A stretch of 64,000 nucleotides of DNA from an uncultured Lachnospiraceae bacterium (GTDB lineage Bacteria; Bacillota; Clostridia; Lachnospirales; Lachnospiraceae): NCBI GenBank assembly GCA_910583895.1, contig CAJTYJ010000003.1:40419-104418 (forward strand), given 5' to 3'. Position numbers and translations under genes: made by a program. The notes beneath the pieces were generated by a model. That model had not been told where the DNA came from. It worked only from the letters and a program-made list of their open reading frames with translations, and made no database searches. Positions 16,377-25,177 of the stretch are shown here, in pieces (the first letter of the stretch is position 1; each line of letters starts with the position of its first letter).

Positions 16377-17987
16377 TTATCTCGGTACGTTCTTTGTCTT
16401 GCCCTGACCTTCTCCAGATCTGCTGAAAGAACCATTTCTTACTGCAGTAACTCTGAATTTATAAGTTCTGTTGGCATACAGATCGGTAACGATGACCGTA
16501 TTCCTTGTTACAGGAGCTGCTGATTCGCTGATCAGCGGTTCATATGTTTGATGTTCATCACACCAGGATTCTACCACGTAAGAAGTTGCACCCTTTACTT
16601 TCTTCCAGGTCACTTTTACAGTCGCAGAATCAAGACCTTTCACGCTTACCTTGCCCACTGCCTGCAGACTGGTCATTCCGGTAGCTGCAGCAGAGATATC
16701 ACCGATGGAGTTCTCTCTGATCGGTCTTACATAATATGCGAAGGAAAGACCGGTGGTCACATTCTTAAAGGTAACCTTGGTGCCCTTTACGGTTGCAATC
16801 GGAGCCTCTGCGCTGGGTGAATCATAGATTGCATAGCCCTTAGCGCCGGCTACTTTCTTCCATTTGATCGTGATCGTATTGTATGTGGTCTTCACAGAAG
16901 TAATCTTCGGAGCACCTTTGCCCTCCAGAGTGGTAAATCCGTAGCATGCATCACTCCATGTGCTGCTGCCTTTTACTCTGACTTTGAAGAAGTACTCTTT
17001 GCCGCATACTGCCTTGGTGAATCTGTAGTTGGTCTTCTTAGTGGAAATGATCTTGTACGGATTTGCATCGCTGGGGCTGTTGAAAAAGCCAATCTCATAT
17101 TTGTCTTTTTTGCTGCCCAATTTATTCCACTTCAACGTGATGACGTTGTATTTGTTTCTCTGTGTAGCAGAGGTCAGCTTCCATGCATCGTTGGTTGATG
17201 TCAGTTTCTCCACATCCGGAACTGCCTCGTCCGTATATGCAAGTGCTACCGGGCTGAAGGAATCAAACTCTGCAGTTAACACACCCTTCTCATAAGAAAG
17301 GATCGTTCTCTTCTCCCATGCACCCTTGCTGAAGCTGTAATGAAGCACTCTCAGATTGTCCTTCGTGGTGTTGGACGGAAGTCCCAGGGAAGAACAGTTG
17401 ATGGATACTTCCACGGTCTGCTCCAAAGAAGTACCTACAGAACTGCCGTTTGCCAGCAGATCCACGTCAAACAGGAAGGTCTTATTGGCCGGTCTGGCCT
17501 TGAAGCCGGTCAGTTTTGCTGCCTGTACTCTCAGAGCATGAGTAATCCTCATCACCTCTTCCTGATCTTTGATCGCGTCCGTGATCTTCTGAACAACCAG
17601 CTGCACTTCCACCTCTTTGCCGCCTACCAGAGCAGTTTTGGTTCCAACGGTAGAAGTCGGTACAGTATCTGTATTGATCTCACCGGTCACTGTTGTGTCA
17701 ACCGGGCTCTCCGGTTCCTGGTTATCATCGGGTTTTTCCTGATCTTCGCCAGGTTTTTCCTGATCTTCGCCAGGTTTCTCCTGATCTTCGCCATCCGGCT
17801 TTGTCGGATCGGGCTTCTCGACAGGTGGCTTTACTTCCGGCTCTGTCGGATCGGTTGGCGTTGCCGCTCTTACTCCGGCATACTTCACACCAGTATTGAT
17901 CCCGCCTTTGCCTGCTGCAAACGATGTCATACCCATTACCATTGTAAGGATCATGACAAAAACTACGAGTTGCTTCCATTTTTTCAT
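16377..17987 (-). CDS. Secreted fibronectin type III repeat protein
   Basis: A 536-residue exported protein. Signal peptide about 1-25 (lysine start, hydrophobic core, SFAAG cleavage region). A Pro/Asp/Glu-rich low-complexity stalk follows (about 43-95), including three perfect seven-residue EKPGEDQ units. Residues about 100-250 form an unassigned domain. Three Fn3-like modules then follow (about 260-355, 360-445, 450-536) with the usual KWKKVxGAxxYxI and YxFRV patterns. There is no LPXTG motif or membrane anchor, so it is probably secreted or loosely wall-bound. Fn3 proteins often bind glycans or other proteins. The promoter contains a G10 tract (18107-18116). Confidence 0.85.
   Translation of the reverse strand: MKKWKQLVVFVMILTMVMGMTSFAAGKGGINTGVKYAGVRAATPTDPTEPEVKPPVEKPDPTKPDGEDQEKPGEDQEKPGEDQEKPDDNQEPESPVDTTVTGEINTDTVPTSTVGTKTALVGGKEVEVQLVVQKITDAIKDQEEVMRITHALRVQAAKLTGFKARPANKTFLFDVDLLANGSSVGTSLEQTVEVSINCSSLGLPSNTTKDNLRVLHYSFSKGAWEKRTILSYEKGVLTAEFDSFSPVALAYTDEAVPDVEKLTSTNDAWKLTSATQRNKYNVITLKWNKLGSKKDKYEIGFFNSPSDANPYKIISTKKTNYRFTKAVCGKEYFFKVRVKGSSTWSDACYGFTTLEGKGAPKITSVKTTYNTITIKWKKVAGAKGYAIYDSPSAEAPIATVKGTKVTFKNVTTGLSFAYYVRPIRENSIGDISAAATGMTSLQAVGKVSVKGLDSATVKVTWKKVKGATSYVVESWCDEHQTYEPLISESAAPVTRNTVIVTDLYANRTYKFRVTAVRNGSFSRSGEGQGKTKNVPR
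17731..17793 (-). repeat. Three 21-bp tandem repeats in the Fn3 gene
   Basis: Three near-identical 21-base units in frame, encoding EKPGEDQ three times in the stalk. Copy number can change by slippage without a frameshift, altering stalk length. Confidence 0.85.
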
Positions 17988-18095
17988 GGTCTTTCCCTCT
18001 TTCCTATGTTTTCTATATTAATGCATTTCGCATCAATACCACATCCGTTTTTCATCAGAGCCTGCCCCTTTTGGGCTCCTCACAACTTTATTCCA

Positions 18096-18126
18096 ATTAT
18101 ACAACACCCCCCCCCCGTGGTGTCTA
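18096..18126 (-). promoter_or_regulatory. Promoter with G10 homopolymer in the spacer
   Basis: Minus strand: TAGACA (18126-18121), a 19-base spacer containing ten consecutive G (18116-18107), and TATAAT (18101-18096), about 110 bases before the Fn3 protein start. GTGG/CCAC arms flank the -35-like hexamer. Loss of two G would give the optimal 17-base spacer, so length change could switch expression. Confidence 0.65.
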
Positions 18127-18197
18127 CCACTTTTTCACATTTTCTTCACATTTTTCCAGTTCCAATTTAAAACCTGCAGAAAAACCTCTCAGCACAC

Positions 18198-18237
18198 AAA
18201 AAAAATACAAAGTCTGCAGTATGTTTCACAGACTTTG
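18198..18237 (-). terminator. Terminator of the exporter gene
   Basis: Perfect nine-base arms CAAAGTCTG/CAGACTTTG (18237-18229 and 18216-18208) followed on the minus strand by TATTTTTTTT. Confidence 0.85.
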
Positions 18238-18256
18238 CACTTTTTGGCAACATTTC

Positions 18257-19264
18257 TTATATGGATGTATTTTTAGAAAAATGATTCTTTTTTATCAGAG
18301 CTTCATAAAACCTCTGCTTCACGAACAGAAATTCTTCCAGATCCATCAGCACATGATAGAGGATCGCCCGGTTCTCAAATTCTTCTCTGGTCACCGGCAT
18401 GGGTTCCTGTTTCATGTGATCAAAGACTGCCTGAAGCTTTAAAAGCTGCTCGCCGGGCACATCTTCCTCATGGACATAATCCGCCAGATGTTCCAGGTAC
18501 CGGCTGATGGGTTCCGCCTGCCTTGGAAGCTTTTTGATCTTCTGCACCTGGCTTCTTAAGGTCTGCAGCATCACACACTGCTGCAGACGCATTTCCATAT
18601 ATTCTATATAGTAGAGATCTTCATTTGACAACGTATTGTGCGCATGCTCATGGGCATGTTCCAGTCCCTTTTGGATATCCGCCTCCAGCCGGTCCAGGTC
18701 AAACCACACCTGATCCTCCTCTTTGCCTCCTGACAGATACCAGGACAGCTCCAAAAGCACCTGCTGCATGGCATCCTCGATTTTCTGCATGCCGTCCTGG
18801 ATCTCTTTTAATCTGCTTGGCATCTTCCAGTTCATGACCAGAGCCACTCCGGTTCCGATTATCACCAAAGACAGTTCATTCAGAGCAAACGCAAGGCTGC
18901 AGTTCCAGGACATCAGGTAATGGGTTCCCATGACCGCATTGACAGAAATGGCATTCTGCCATTCAAAATAATATGAAGTGATCACCATCAGGAAAATATA
19001 AACCCCATAGCGGACCCATCCCAGATGATCGGCAGCATGAAAACACAGAAAGATCAAAAACGTTGACAAAAGGAAGGACAAAAGCCGGTCCTTTGCCAGC
19101 TGAATCGTGCCCTTTCTCGTATCCTGCACGGTGAGCAGTGTGATAATCCCCGCCGAAGCCGCATACTGCAGATGAAAAAGTTCTGCGACCGCGATCGCCA
19201 GACAGCCGCCGACCGCGATCTTCAGCCCTTTCAGTATCATTCGTCTGTGTTTGCGGAAACCCAT
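18257..19264 (-). CDS. Aromatic acid exporter (FUSC) family membrane protein
   Basis: About 335 residues from the ATG at 19264, chosen because GGGAGG lies five bases upstream; an ATG at 19291 has no ribosome site. The N-terminal half has four to five hydrophobic segments (about 10-145) with the family-type opening GLKIAVGGCLAIAVAE and a TVQDTRKGT loop, as in ArAE_1/DUF939 proteins. The C-terminal half is a soluble helical domain with a His-rich patch (EHAHEHAHN). Members are thought to export aromatic acids or similar small organic acids; no substrate is evident here. It begins about 27 bases after the pyruvate kinase stop and may be co-transcribed with it. Confidence 0.85.
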   Translation of the reverse strand: MGFRKHRRMILKGLKIAVGGCLAIAVAELFHLQYAASAGIITLLTVQDTRKGTIQLAKDRLLSFLLSTFLIFLCFHAADHLGWVRYGVYIFLMVITSYYFEWQNAISVNAVMGTHYLMSWNCSLAFALNELSLVIIGTGVALVMNWKMPSRLKEIQDGMQKIEDAMQQVLLELSWYLSGGKEEDQVWFDLDRLEADIQKGLEHAHEHAHNTLSNEDLYYIEYMEMRLQQCVMLQTLRSQVQKIKKLPRQAEPISRYLEHLADYVHEEDVPGEQLLKLQAVFDHMKQEPMPVTREEFENRAILYHVLMDLEEFLFVKQRFYEALIKKNHFSKNTSI

Positions 19265-19291
19265 TTTTTCCTCCCAACGTCCAGACGACAT

Positions 19292-21034
19292 CTATTTTCC
19301 GCTGTACACAATTCCCTGCTCTGCGTCGATGGTTACAAAGGTGCCGGACTTTAAGATATTGCCCGCATTTCTCGCCGCCACAATCACCGGAATGTCCAGT
19401 GCCATACCCACGATTGCCGCATGGCTGTAGCGGTCGCCGGTCTCGGTGACGATGCCTGCCGCATCCTTTAGCTTGTTCATCATCTCGTTGTTGGTCTGCT
19501 CCACGACCAGAATATCACCCGGCTGGAAATTGTGCTCCAGCTCTTCGATGGTTCTGCACACGCAGACTTTGCCGGACTTCTTCAGCGTGTTGCAGCCTTT
19601 GCCGGTGATCAGGGTATTGCCTGCCACATGCACTTTGATCATATTGGTCGTCCCGGACATTCCAAGAGGCACACCTGCTGTGATAACCGCCAGTTCCCCT
19701 CTCTTGATCAGACCCTTCTGCTCTGCCTTTTCCACCGCATGATCAAAAAGTTCATCCGCCGTATCCTCTTCTTCCATCAGAATCGGAACAACACCCCAGC
19801 ACAGATTCAGCTGACGGCATACCCGCTCTTCGGTCGAGCACCCGATGATCGGAACCGAAGGGCGGTATTTGGAAATACTGCCCACCGTCTTGCCGGACTT
19901 GGAGACCGCCACAATGGCAGCTGCCTTCAGATCCATCGCCGTGGTACAGGTGGCATGGGAGATGGCATTGGTCACATCCGGACGATGAGACAGCCGGTTG
20001 GGTTTAAACTCTGTGGTGTAATCAATGTCTTTCTCTGTGCGCTCCGCGATTCTAGCCATGGTCTTGACGGCTTCCACCGGATAGGCACCTGCCGCCGTCT
20101 CACCGGACAGCATGATCGCACTGGTTCCCTGATAGATCGCATTGGACACATCCGACGTCTCCGCACGGGTGGGACGGGGATTCTTGATCATGGAATCCAA
20201 CATCTGCGTCGCCGTGATCACCGGCTTGTCCATGCTGATGCACAGGCGGATCAGTTTCTTCTGGATGACCGGTACTTCTTCCAGCGGAATCTCCACGCCC
20301 ATATCCCCCCTGGCGATCATGATACCGTCTGCCACCCGAAGGATCGCCGCACAGTTTTCCACACCCTGCATATTCTCAATCTTGGCGATGATCCGGATGC
20401 CCTCACCGTTATGTGCCTGCAAGATCCTGCGAAGCTCCAGGATATCCTCCGCCGTTCTGGTGAAGGATGCCGCGATATAGTCAAAGCCCTGCTCTGCCGC
20501 AAAAAGAATATCCTCATAATCTTTTTTGCTCACAAAAGGCATCTTCAGCTCTACCCCCGGCACGTTGACGCCCTTCCGGTTGGAAATAAATCCGCCGTTT
20601 TTCACCTGGCAGACGATTTCTTTTCCTTCCACCCGCAGTACTTCCATACCGATCAGACCGTCGTCGATCAAAATAGAATCACCGGCACAGACATCCTGAT
20701 ACAGTTCTTTATAGGTGATGGACACGCGTTCCTGTGTACCGACGATCTCCTCATCCGTCAGCGTGAAAAGCTGCCCCGCTTTCAGCTCCAGTTTTCCGCC
20801 TTCCACTTCCCCAATCCGGATCTCCGGCCCTTTCGTATCCAGAAGCGCCGCCACCGGAAGTTTTAACTCTTCACGGATTCTCTTGACTGCATCCAGCCTG
20901 CCTTTTTGTTCCTCATGAGTCCCATGGGAAAAGTTCATCCTGGCAACTGCCATACCTTCCTGCATCAGCTGACGCAGAACCTCCTCATTGTCCGTAGACG
21001 GCCCCAGTGTACATACAATCTTCGTTCTCCTCAT
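19292..21034 (-). CDS. pyk: Pyruvate kinase with C-terminal PEP-utiliser domain
   Basis: Converts phosphoenolpyruvate and ADP to pyruvate and ATP, the last glycolytic step. The start is placed at the ATG at 21034 (protein MRRTKIVCTLGPS, 580 residues), where the family normally begins; the in-frame extension to 21097 has no family match. Barrel motif AKIENMQGVENC and active-site IMIARGDMGVEIP are intact. After the usual C-domain, residues about 475-580 form a PEP-utilising mobile domain with TGDRYSHAAIVGMA, an extra domain common in Bacillus and Clostridia enzymes. It is not a frameshift or fusion artefact. A promoter is visible at 21119-21147. Confidence 0.97.
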   Translation of the reverse strand: MRRTKIVCTLGPSTDNEEVLRQLMQEGMAVARMNFSHGTHEEQKGRLDAVKRIREELKLPVAALLDTKGPEIRIGEVEGGKLELKAGQLFTLTDEEIVGTQERVSITYKELYQDVCAGDSILIDDGLIGMEVLRVEGKEIVCQVKNGGFISNRKGVNVPGVELKMPFVSKKDYEDILFAAEQGFDYIAASFTRTAEDILELRRILQAHNGEGIRIIAKIENMQGVENCAAILRVADGIMIARGDMGVEIPLEEVPVIQKKLIRLCISMDKPVITATQMLDSMIKNPRPTRAETSDVSNAIYQGTSAIMLSGETAAGAYPVEAVKTMARIAERTEKDIDYTTEFKPNRLSHRPDVTNAISHATCTTAMDLKAAAIVAVSKSGKTVGSISKYRPSVPIIGCSTEERVCRQLNLCWGVVPILMEEEDTADELFDHAVEKAEQKGLIKRGELAVITAGVPLGMSGTTNMIKVHVAGNTLITGKGCNTLKKSGKVCVCRTIEELEHNFQPGDILVVEQTNNEMMNKLKDAAGIVTETGDRYSHAAIVGMALDIPVIVAARNAGNILKSGTFVTIDAEQGIVYSGK

Positions 21035-21118
21035 AACTTCGATTCCTGTCCTTTCTCCTCTATTCTTTATTCCACACGGCCTTTCAAAGCCATGCAAAAA
21101 ACTGCCGCATACAGTAAT

Positions 21119-21147
21119 AGTTTACCATTTCCCCCACTCTTTTACAA
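21119..21147 (-). promoter_or_regulatory. pyk promoter
   Basis: Minus strand -35 TTGTAA (21147-21142), 17-base spacer, -10 TAAACT (21124-21119), leaving a leader of about 75-80 bases. Confidence 0.7.
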
Positions 21148-21298
21148 CTGATTCCCGTAAAAAAACTGTCGTCAGACCATATTCCGGTTACTGTTTGCGT
21201 CATTTTCAGCCTCTGTGCCCCCTGCAGACAGTACCTTTATTTACTCTGCCACTTTACTCCGTCCACACTTACCACCAAAAGCCCTTTTTCGACGCAGC

Positions 21299-21455
21299 AA
21301 AAAAGCCCACCCAAGGCAGGTATTCCCAAAAGATCCTCACAAGGGCGCTGGCCCCCCGGTGAAGGCAGACGCTGCGCGCTGCATAACCCCGGTATCGCTG
21401 TGCCCTCTCAAGACACAGGCAGTGGCTTTTGGAAATACTGCCCTGGGCGGGCATC
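21299..21455 (-). ncRNA. Structured RNA, possibly 6S RNA
   Basis: A non-coding stretch of about 155 bases whose ends pair in a stem of about 27 base pairs with one bulge: 21452-21426 with 21332-21305, including GGCAG/CTGCC and GTATTTCCAAAAG against CTTTTGGGAATAC. On the minus strand it is followed by TTTTTT, a self-terminating end. The centre is a large bubble with small hairpins (CTGTG/CACAG on the 5-prime side, GGGC-CAGC-GCCC on the 3-prime side) and a terminal arm around GCAG/CTGC. A long rod with a central bubble is the 6S RNA plan. The SRP signature is absent. It begins about 35 bases after the guaB stop; no separate promoter is clear. Confidence 0.5.
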
Positions 21456-21487
21456 TCTTTCACACAACCCGCACCGTCAGACAGTCT

Positions 21488-22942
21488 TTATTCATTTACG
21501 CTGTAATTGGGCGCCTCCTTCGTAATGTGGATATCATGGGGATGACTCTCCTTTAAGGAAGCCGCCGAGATCTTCATAAATTCTGCTGTCGTCTTCAAAG
21601 TCTCCACATCTGCCGCGCCGCAAAGGCCCATGCCGGAGCGAAGTCCTCCCAGAAGCTGGAAGATGGTATCTTCCACATAACCTTTGTAGGCCACGCGCCC
21701 TTCCACTCCTTCCGGAACCAGTTTTTTGGCGTCGCTCTGGAAATACCGGTCTTTGGAACCATTCTCCATGGCTGCGATGGACCCCATTCCTCTGTAAACT
21801 TTGTATTTTCTGCCCTGATACAGTTCAAAGGATCCCGGACTCTCATCACAGCCGGCAAAGATGCTGCCCATCATGCAGACATCGGCACCGGCCGCAAGCG
21901 ATTTGGTAATATCTCCGGAATATTTGATGCCGCCGTCGGCAATCACCGGAACCCCATACGCTCTGGCCACTTCGTAGCAGTTCATGATGGCACTGATCTG
22001 AGGAACACCCACACCGGAAACTACCCGGGTCGTACAGATAGAGCCAGGTCCGATTCCCACCTTCACGGCATCCGCTCCGGCCTCAATCAGAGCCTTCGCC
22101 GCCGCTCCTGTCGCCACATTGCCCGCAATCACCGGAATGTCCGGATAAGCGTCCTTTAACATCTTCAGGCAGCGGATCACGTTGGCAGAATGTCCATGGG
22201 AAGAATCCAGCACCAGCACGTCCACATGTGCATCGATCAGCGCCTTTGCCCGGTCCAGTACATTGGCCGTAATGCCGATTCCCGCGCCGCACAGAAGTCT
22301 TCCCTGAGCATCCTTAGCTGCCAGCGGATACTTGATCTGCTTTTCGATATCCTTGATCGTGATCAGTCCTTTCAGATTAAAATCCTGATCTACAATCGGA
22401 AGTTTCTCTTTGCGCGCTCTGCCAAGGATGGTCTTCGCCTCATCCAGCGTGATGCCTTCCGGGGCGGTAACCAGGTTTTCCGAAGTCATGGATTCCTTAA
22501 TTTTCTTGGTAAAATCCGTCTCAAACTTTAAATCCCGGTTGGTGATAATGCCCACCAGCTTTTTCCCTTCCGTAATCGGAACGCCGGAGATCCGGTACTT
22601 GCCCATCAGGGTGTCTGCGTCTGCCAATGTATGCTCTGGAGTCAAAGAAAAGGGATCCGTGATGACGCCATTTTCCGACCGCTTTACCTTATCCACTTCC
22701 TCTGCCTGCTCTTCTATCGACATATTTTTGTGAATAATACCGATTCCGCCCTGTCTTGCCATGGCAATCGCCATCCGATATTCCGTCACTGTATCCATCC
22801 CCGCGCTCATCATTGGAATGTTGAGCTTGATCGTCTTCGTGAGCCTTGTCTCCAAATTGACCTGATTGGGGATCACTTCTGAGTAAGCAGGCACCAGGAG
22901 TACGTCGTCAAATGTAATGCCTTCACCGATAATTTTACCCAT
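21488..22942 (-). CDS. guaB: Inosine-5'-monophosphate dehydrogenase
   Basis: Oxidises IMP to XMP, the committed step to GMP. The start is the ATG at 22942 (MGKIIGEGITFDDVLL, 484 residues), supported by GAGAGGAAAAG and by the mapped promoter; the frame upstream to 23014 overlaps that promoter. The two CBS domains (about 95-200) sit in the usual insertion. The catalytic loop GPGSICTTRVVSGVGVPQ carries the active Cys, and the GMGS and flap segments follow (YRGMGSIAAM, RVAYKGYV). The leader is only about 35 bases, leaving no room for a riboswitch. Confidence 0.98.
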   Translation of the reverse strand: MGKIIGEGITFDDVLLVPAYSEVIPNQVNLETRLTKTIKLNIPMMSAGMDTVTEYRMAIAMARQGGIGIIHKNMSIEEQAEEVDKVKRSENGVITDPFSLTPEHTLADADTLMGKYRISGVPITEGKKLVGIITNRDLKFETDFTKKIKESMTSENLVTAPEGITLDEAKTILGRARKEKLPIVDQDFNLKGLITIKDIEKQIKYPLAAKDAQGRLLCGAGIGITANVLDRAKALIDAHVDVLVLDSSHGHSANVIRCLKMLKDAYPDIPVIAGNVATGAAAKALIEAGADAVKVGIGPGSICTTRVVSGVGVPQISAIMNCYEVARAYGVPVIADGGIKYSGDITKSLAAGADVCMMGSIFAGCDESPGSFELYQGRKYKVYRGMGSIAAMENGSKDRYFQSDAKKLVPEGVEGRVAYKGYVEDTIFQLLGGLRSGMGLCGAADVETLKTTAEFMKISAASLKESHPHDIHITKEAPNYSVNE

Positions 22943-22985
22943 TTCTTTTCCTCTCTTTCTTTTGTCTACATTATAAATTTTAAAC

Positions 22986-23014
22986 AGTCTATCAGATCGC
23001 ATCCGTTCTGTCAA
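22986..23014 (-). promoter_or_regulatory. guaB promoter
   Basis: Minus strand consensus -35 TTGACA (23014-23009), 17-base spacer and -10 TAGACT (22991-22986). Confidence 0.85.
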
Positions 23015-23027
23015 TGGATATTATGCC

Positions 23028-23059
23028 AAAAAGGACGCCCCGTCCGGGAACGTCCTTTT
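23028..23059 (-). terminator. groESL terminator
   Basis: AAAAGGACG and CGTCCTTTTT arms with a GC-rich loop, 20-50 bases after the groEL stop, just before the guaB promoter. Confidence 0.9.
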
Positions 23060-23079
23060 CTGTCTTATCTAATACGGAA

Positions 23080-24702
23080 TTACATCATGCCCATTCCGCC
23101 GCCACCTGCCGGCATCGGGGGAACTTCTTCTTTGATATTTGCCACACATGCCTCAGTGGTCAGGAAGGTAGCTGCCACGCTGGTTGCATTCTGCAGTGCG
23201 CTTCTGGTCACTTTTGCCGGATCAAGAATGCCTGCCTCCACCATGTCTACATATGCTTCTTTCAGTGCGTCAAAGCCGATTCCTTTCTCTGCCTCATGCA
23301 CTTTGTTGATGATCACTGCACCTTCGAGTCCTGCATTGGACGCGATATGGTACAGCGGGGACTCCAGTGCTTTCAGGATGACTTTTGCACCGGTTCTCTC
23401 GTCGCCTTCCAGTGTATCCACCAGCTTCTCCACGTCTTTGGAAGCGTGGATGTATGCAGCGCCGCCGCCGCAGATGATACCCTCTTCCACAGCTGCTCTG
23501 GTAGCTGCCAGCGCGTCTTCCATGCGCAGCTTCGCCTCTTTCATCTCGGTCTCGGTAGCCGCACCCACGCGGATGACTGCCACACCGCCAGCCAGCTTCG
23601 CATAACGCTCCTGCAGCTTCTCTTTATCAAACTCAGACTTGGTCGCCTCGATCTCGGTCTTGATCGTCTTGATCCGGTTCTCGATCTCTTCCTTGCTTCC
23701 AAGGCCGTCTACGATTACGGTATTCTCTTTCTGTACTTTAACGGATTTTGCACGGCCCAGCATCTCAACGGTCGCATCCTTAAGCTCCAGACCTACTTCC
23801 TCGGAGATAACCGTACCACCGGTCAGCACTGCGATATCCTGAAGCATCGCTTTTCTTCTGTCGCCGTAACCCGGAGCCTTCACGCCTACTGCAGTGAACG
23901 TGCCGCGCAGCTTGTTCAGTACCAGAGTTGTCAGAGCCTCGCCCTCGATATCCTCTGCGATGATCAAAAGCTTCTTGCCGGACTGTACCAGCTGCTCTAA
24001 TACAGGAAGAATCTCCTGGATGTTGCTGATCTTCTTGTCGGTGATCAGGATATACGGATCATCCAGAACTGCCTCCATCTTCTCGGTATCGGTTGCCATA
24101 TACGCAGAGATGTAACCGCGGTCAAACTGCATACCTTCCACCACATCCAGCTCTGTCTTCATCGTCTTGGACTCTTCGATGGTGATGACGCCGTCGTTGG
24201 CCACTTTCTCCATGGCATCTGCAACCATATTGCCGACCTCGTCATCTCCTGCGGAGATTGCAGCAACTCTTGCCATCTGATGCTTGCCGGTTACTTTGCT
24301 GCTCATAGCTGCAATTGCCTCTACTGCAGCATCCGTAGCTTTCTTCATACCTTTTCTCAGGATGATGGGGTTTGCGCCTGCTGCCAGATTCTTCATACCC
24401 TCGTTGATCATCGCCTGTGCCAGAACCGTAGCGGTAGTGGTACCGTCGCCGGCCACGTCGTTTGTCTTGGTTGCCACCTCTTTGACAAGCTGTGCACCCA
24501 TGTTCTCAAATGCATCTTCCAGCTCGATCTCTTTTGCGATGGTCACACCGTCATTGGTGATCAGCGGAGTGCCGAACTGCTTGTCGAGAACCACATTTCT
24601 TCCTTTCGGTCCAAGCGTTACGCTTACGGTATCTGCAAGTTTATTCACACCGGCTTCCAGTGCGACTCTGGCATCTACGCCATGTTTGATTTCTTTCGCC
24701 AT
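23080..24702 (-). CDS. groEL: Chaperonin GroEL
   Basis: The 540-residue Hsp60 subunit that folds proteins in the double-ring chamber closed by GroES. The N-terminal MAKEIKHGVDARVALEAGVNKLADTV-like opening, the ATP site GDGTTTATVLAQ (about 85-97) and the Gly-Met-rich tail GGGGMGMM are all present. AGGAGG lies nine bases before the ATG. It follows groES by 61 bases with no promoter between, so both depend on the CIRCE-controlled promoter. Length and motifs are normal; only one copy is in the window. Confidence 0.99.
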   Translation of the reverse strand: MAKEIKHGVDARVALEAGVNKLADTVSVTLGPKGRNVVLDKQFGTPLITNDGVTIAKEIELEDAFENMGAQLVKEVATKTNDVAGDGTTTATVLAQAMINEGMKNLAAGANPIILRKGMKKATDAAVEAIAAMSSKVTGKHQMARVAAISAGDDEVGNMVADAMEKVANDGVITIEESKTMKTELDVVEGMQFDRGYISAYMATDTEKMEAVLDDPYILITDKKISNIQEILPVLEQLVQSGKKLLIIAEDIEGEALTTLVLNKLRGTFTAVGVKAPGYGDRRKAMLQDIAVLTGGTVISEEVGLELKDATVEMLGRAKSVKVQKENTVIVDGLGSKEEIENRIKTIKTEIEATKSEFDKEKLQERYAKLAGGVAVIRVGAATETEMKEAKLRMEDALAATRAAVEEGIICGGGAAYIHASKDVEKLVDTLEGDERTGAKVILKALESPLYHIASNAGLEGAVIINKVHEAEKGIGFDALKEAYVDMVEAGILDPAKVTRSALQNATSVAATFLTTEACVANIKEEVPPMPAGGGGMGMM

Positions 24703-24763
24703 GATAAAATTCCTCCTACTAAAATGTCTTTCATTCTGCGTTTTTGTGTCTGCTCTGCCTAAA

Positions 24764-25048
24764 TTATTCTACAACCGCAAGAATATCATTCTGTCTTACG
24801 ATCACATACTCATCCTCGTCAAGCTTTACTTCATTTCCCGCATACTTGGAATAGATTACCTGATCTCCTACTTTTACCTGCATGGTCACTTCTTTGCCGT
24901 CTACCATGCCGCCCGGTCCTACTGCCACAACCTCTGCGGTCACCGGTTTCTCCTGAGACTTTGCTGTCAGGATGATGCCGGACTTGGTGGTCTCCTCTTT
25001 TTCGCTTTGCTTTAATACAACTCTGTCACCTAAAGGTACTAATTTCAT
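24764..25048 (-). CDS. groES: Co-chaperonin GroES
   Basis: The Hsp10 lid of GroEL, 94 residues from the ATG at 25048 (MKLVPLGDRVVLKQ). This start has GGAGG seven bases upstream; a longer frame to 25090 would run into the CIRCE operator and is rejected. The mobile loop region KSGIILTAKSQEKP and the conserved QVIYSKYAGNEVKLD segment are intact. First gene of the groES-groEL operon, repressed by HrcA through the CIRCE element 36 bases upstream. Confidence 0.98.
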   Translation of the reverse strand: MKLVPLGDRVVLKQSEKEETTKSGIILTAKSQEKPVTAEVVAVGPGGMVDGKEVTMQVKVGDQVIYSKYAGNEVKLDEDEYVIVRQNDILAVVE

Positions 25049-25083
25049 GGTAATTCCTCCTTCAATGGATCTGTTTGGTCTTA

Positions 25084-25110
25084 TTAGCACTCACTTTCAT
25101 TGAGTGCTAA
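25084..25110. promoter_or_regulatory. CIRCE operator (HrcA binding site)
   Basis: Perfect consensus TTAGCACTC-N9-GAGTGCTAA. It lies between the -10 element and the groES start, so HrcA should repress groESL until heat or misfolding stress. hrcA itself is not in the window. Confidence 0.98.
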
Positions 25111-25122
25111 TCTCTGAGTATT

Positions 25123-25151
25123 ATATTAGTACGCGAAAACAGAATTGTCAA
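25123..25151 (-). promoter_or_regulatory. groESL promoter
   Basis: Minus strand -35 TTGACA (25151-25146), 17-base spacer, -10 TAATAT (25128-25123), just upstream of CIRCE. Confidence 0.85.
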
Positions 25152-25177
25152 TGGGGAAATTTTGTTTTTTTCAATTT

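Noticed and set aside
21269..21463. 64-residue protein within the guaB downstream region
   Set aside because: The frame runs through the paired arms of the structured RNA, has no ribosome site and no recognisable family.
22943..23014. Purine riboswitch before guaB
   Set aside because: The leader between the promoter and the ribosome site is about 35 bases and unstructured.
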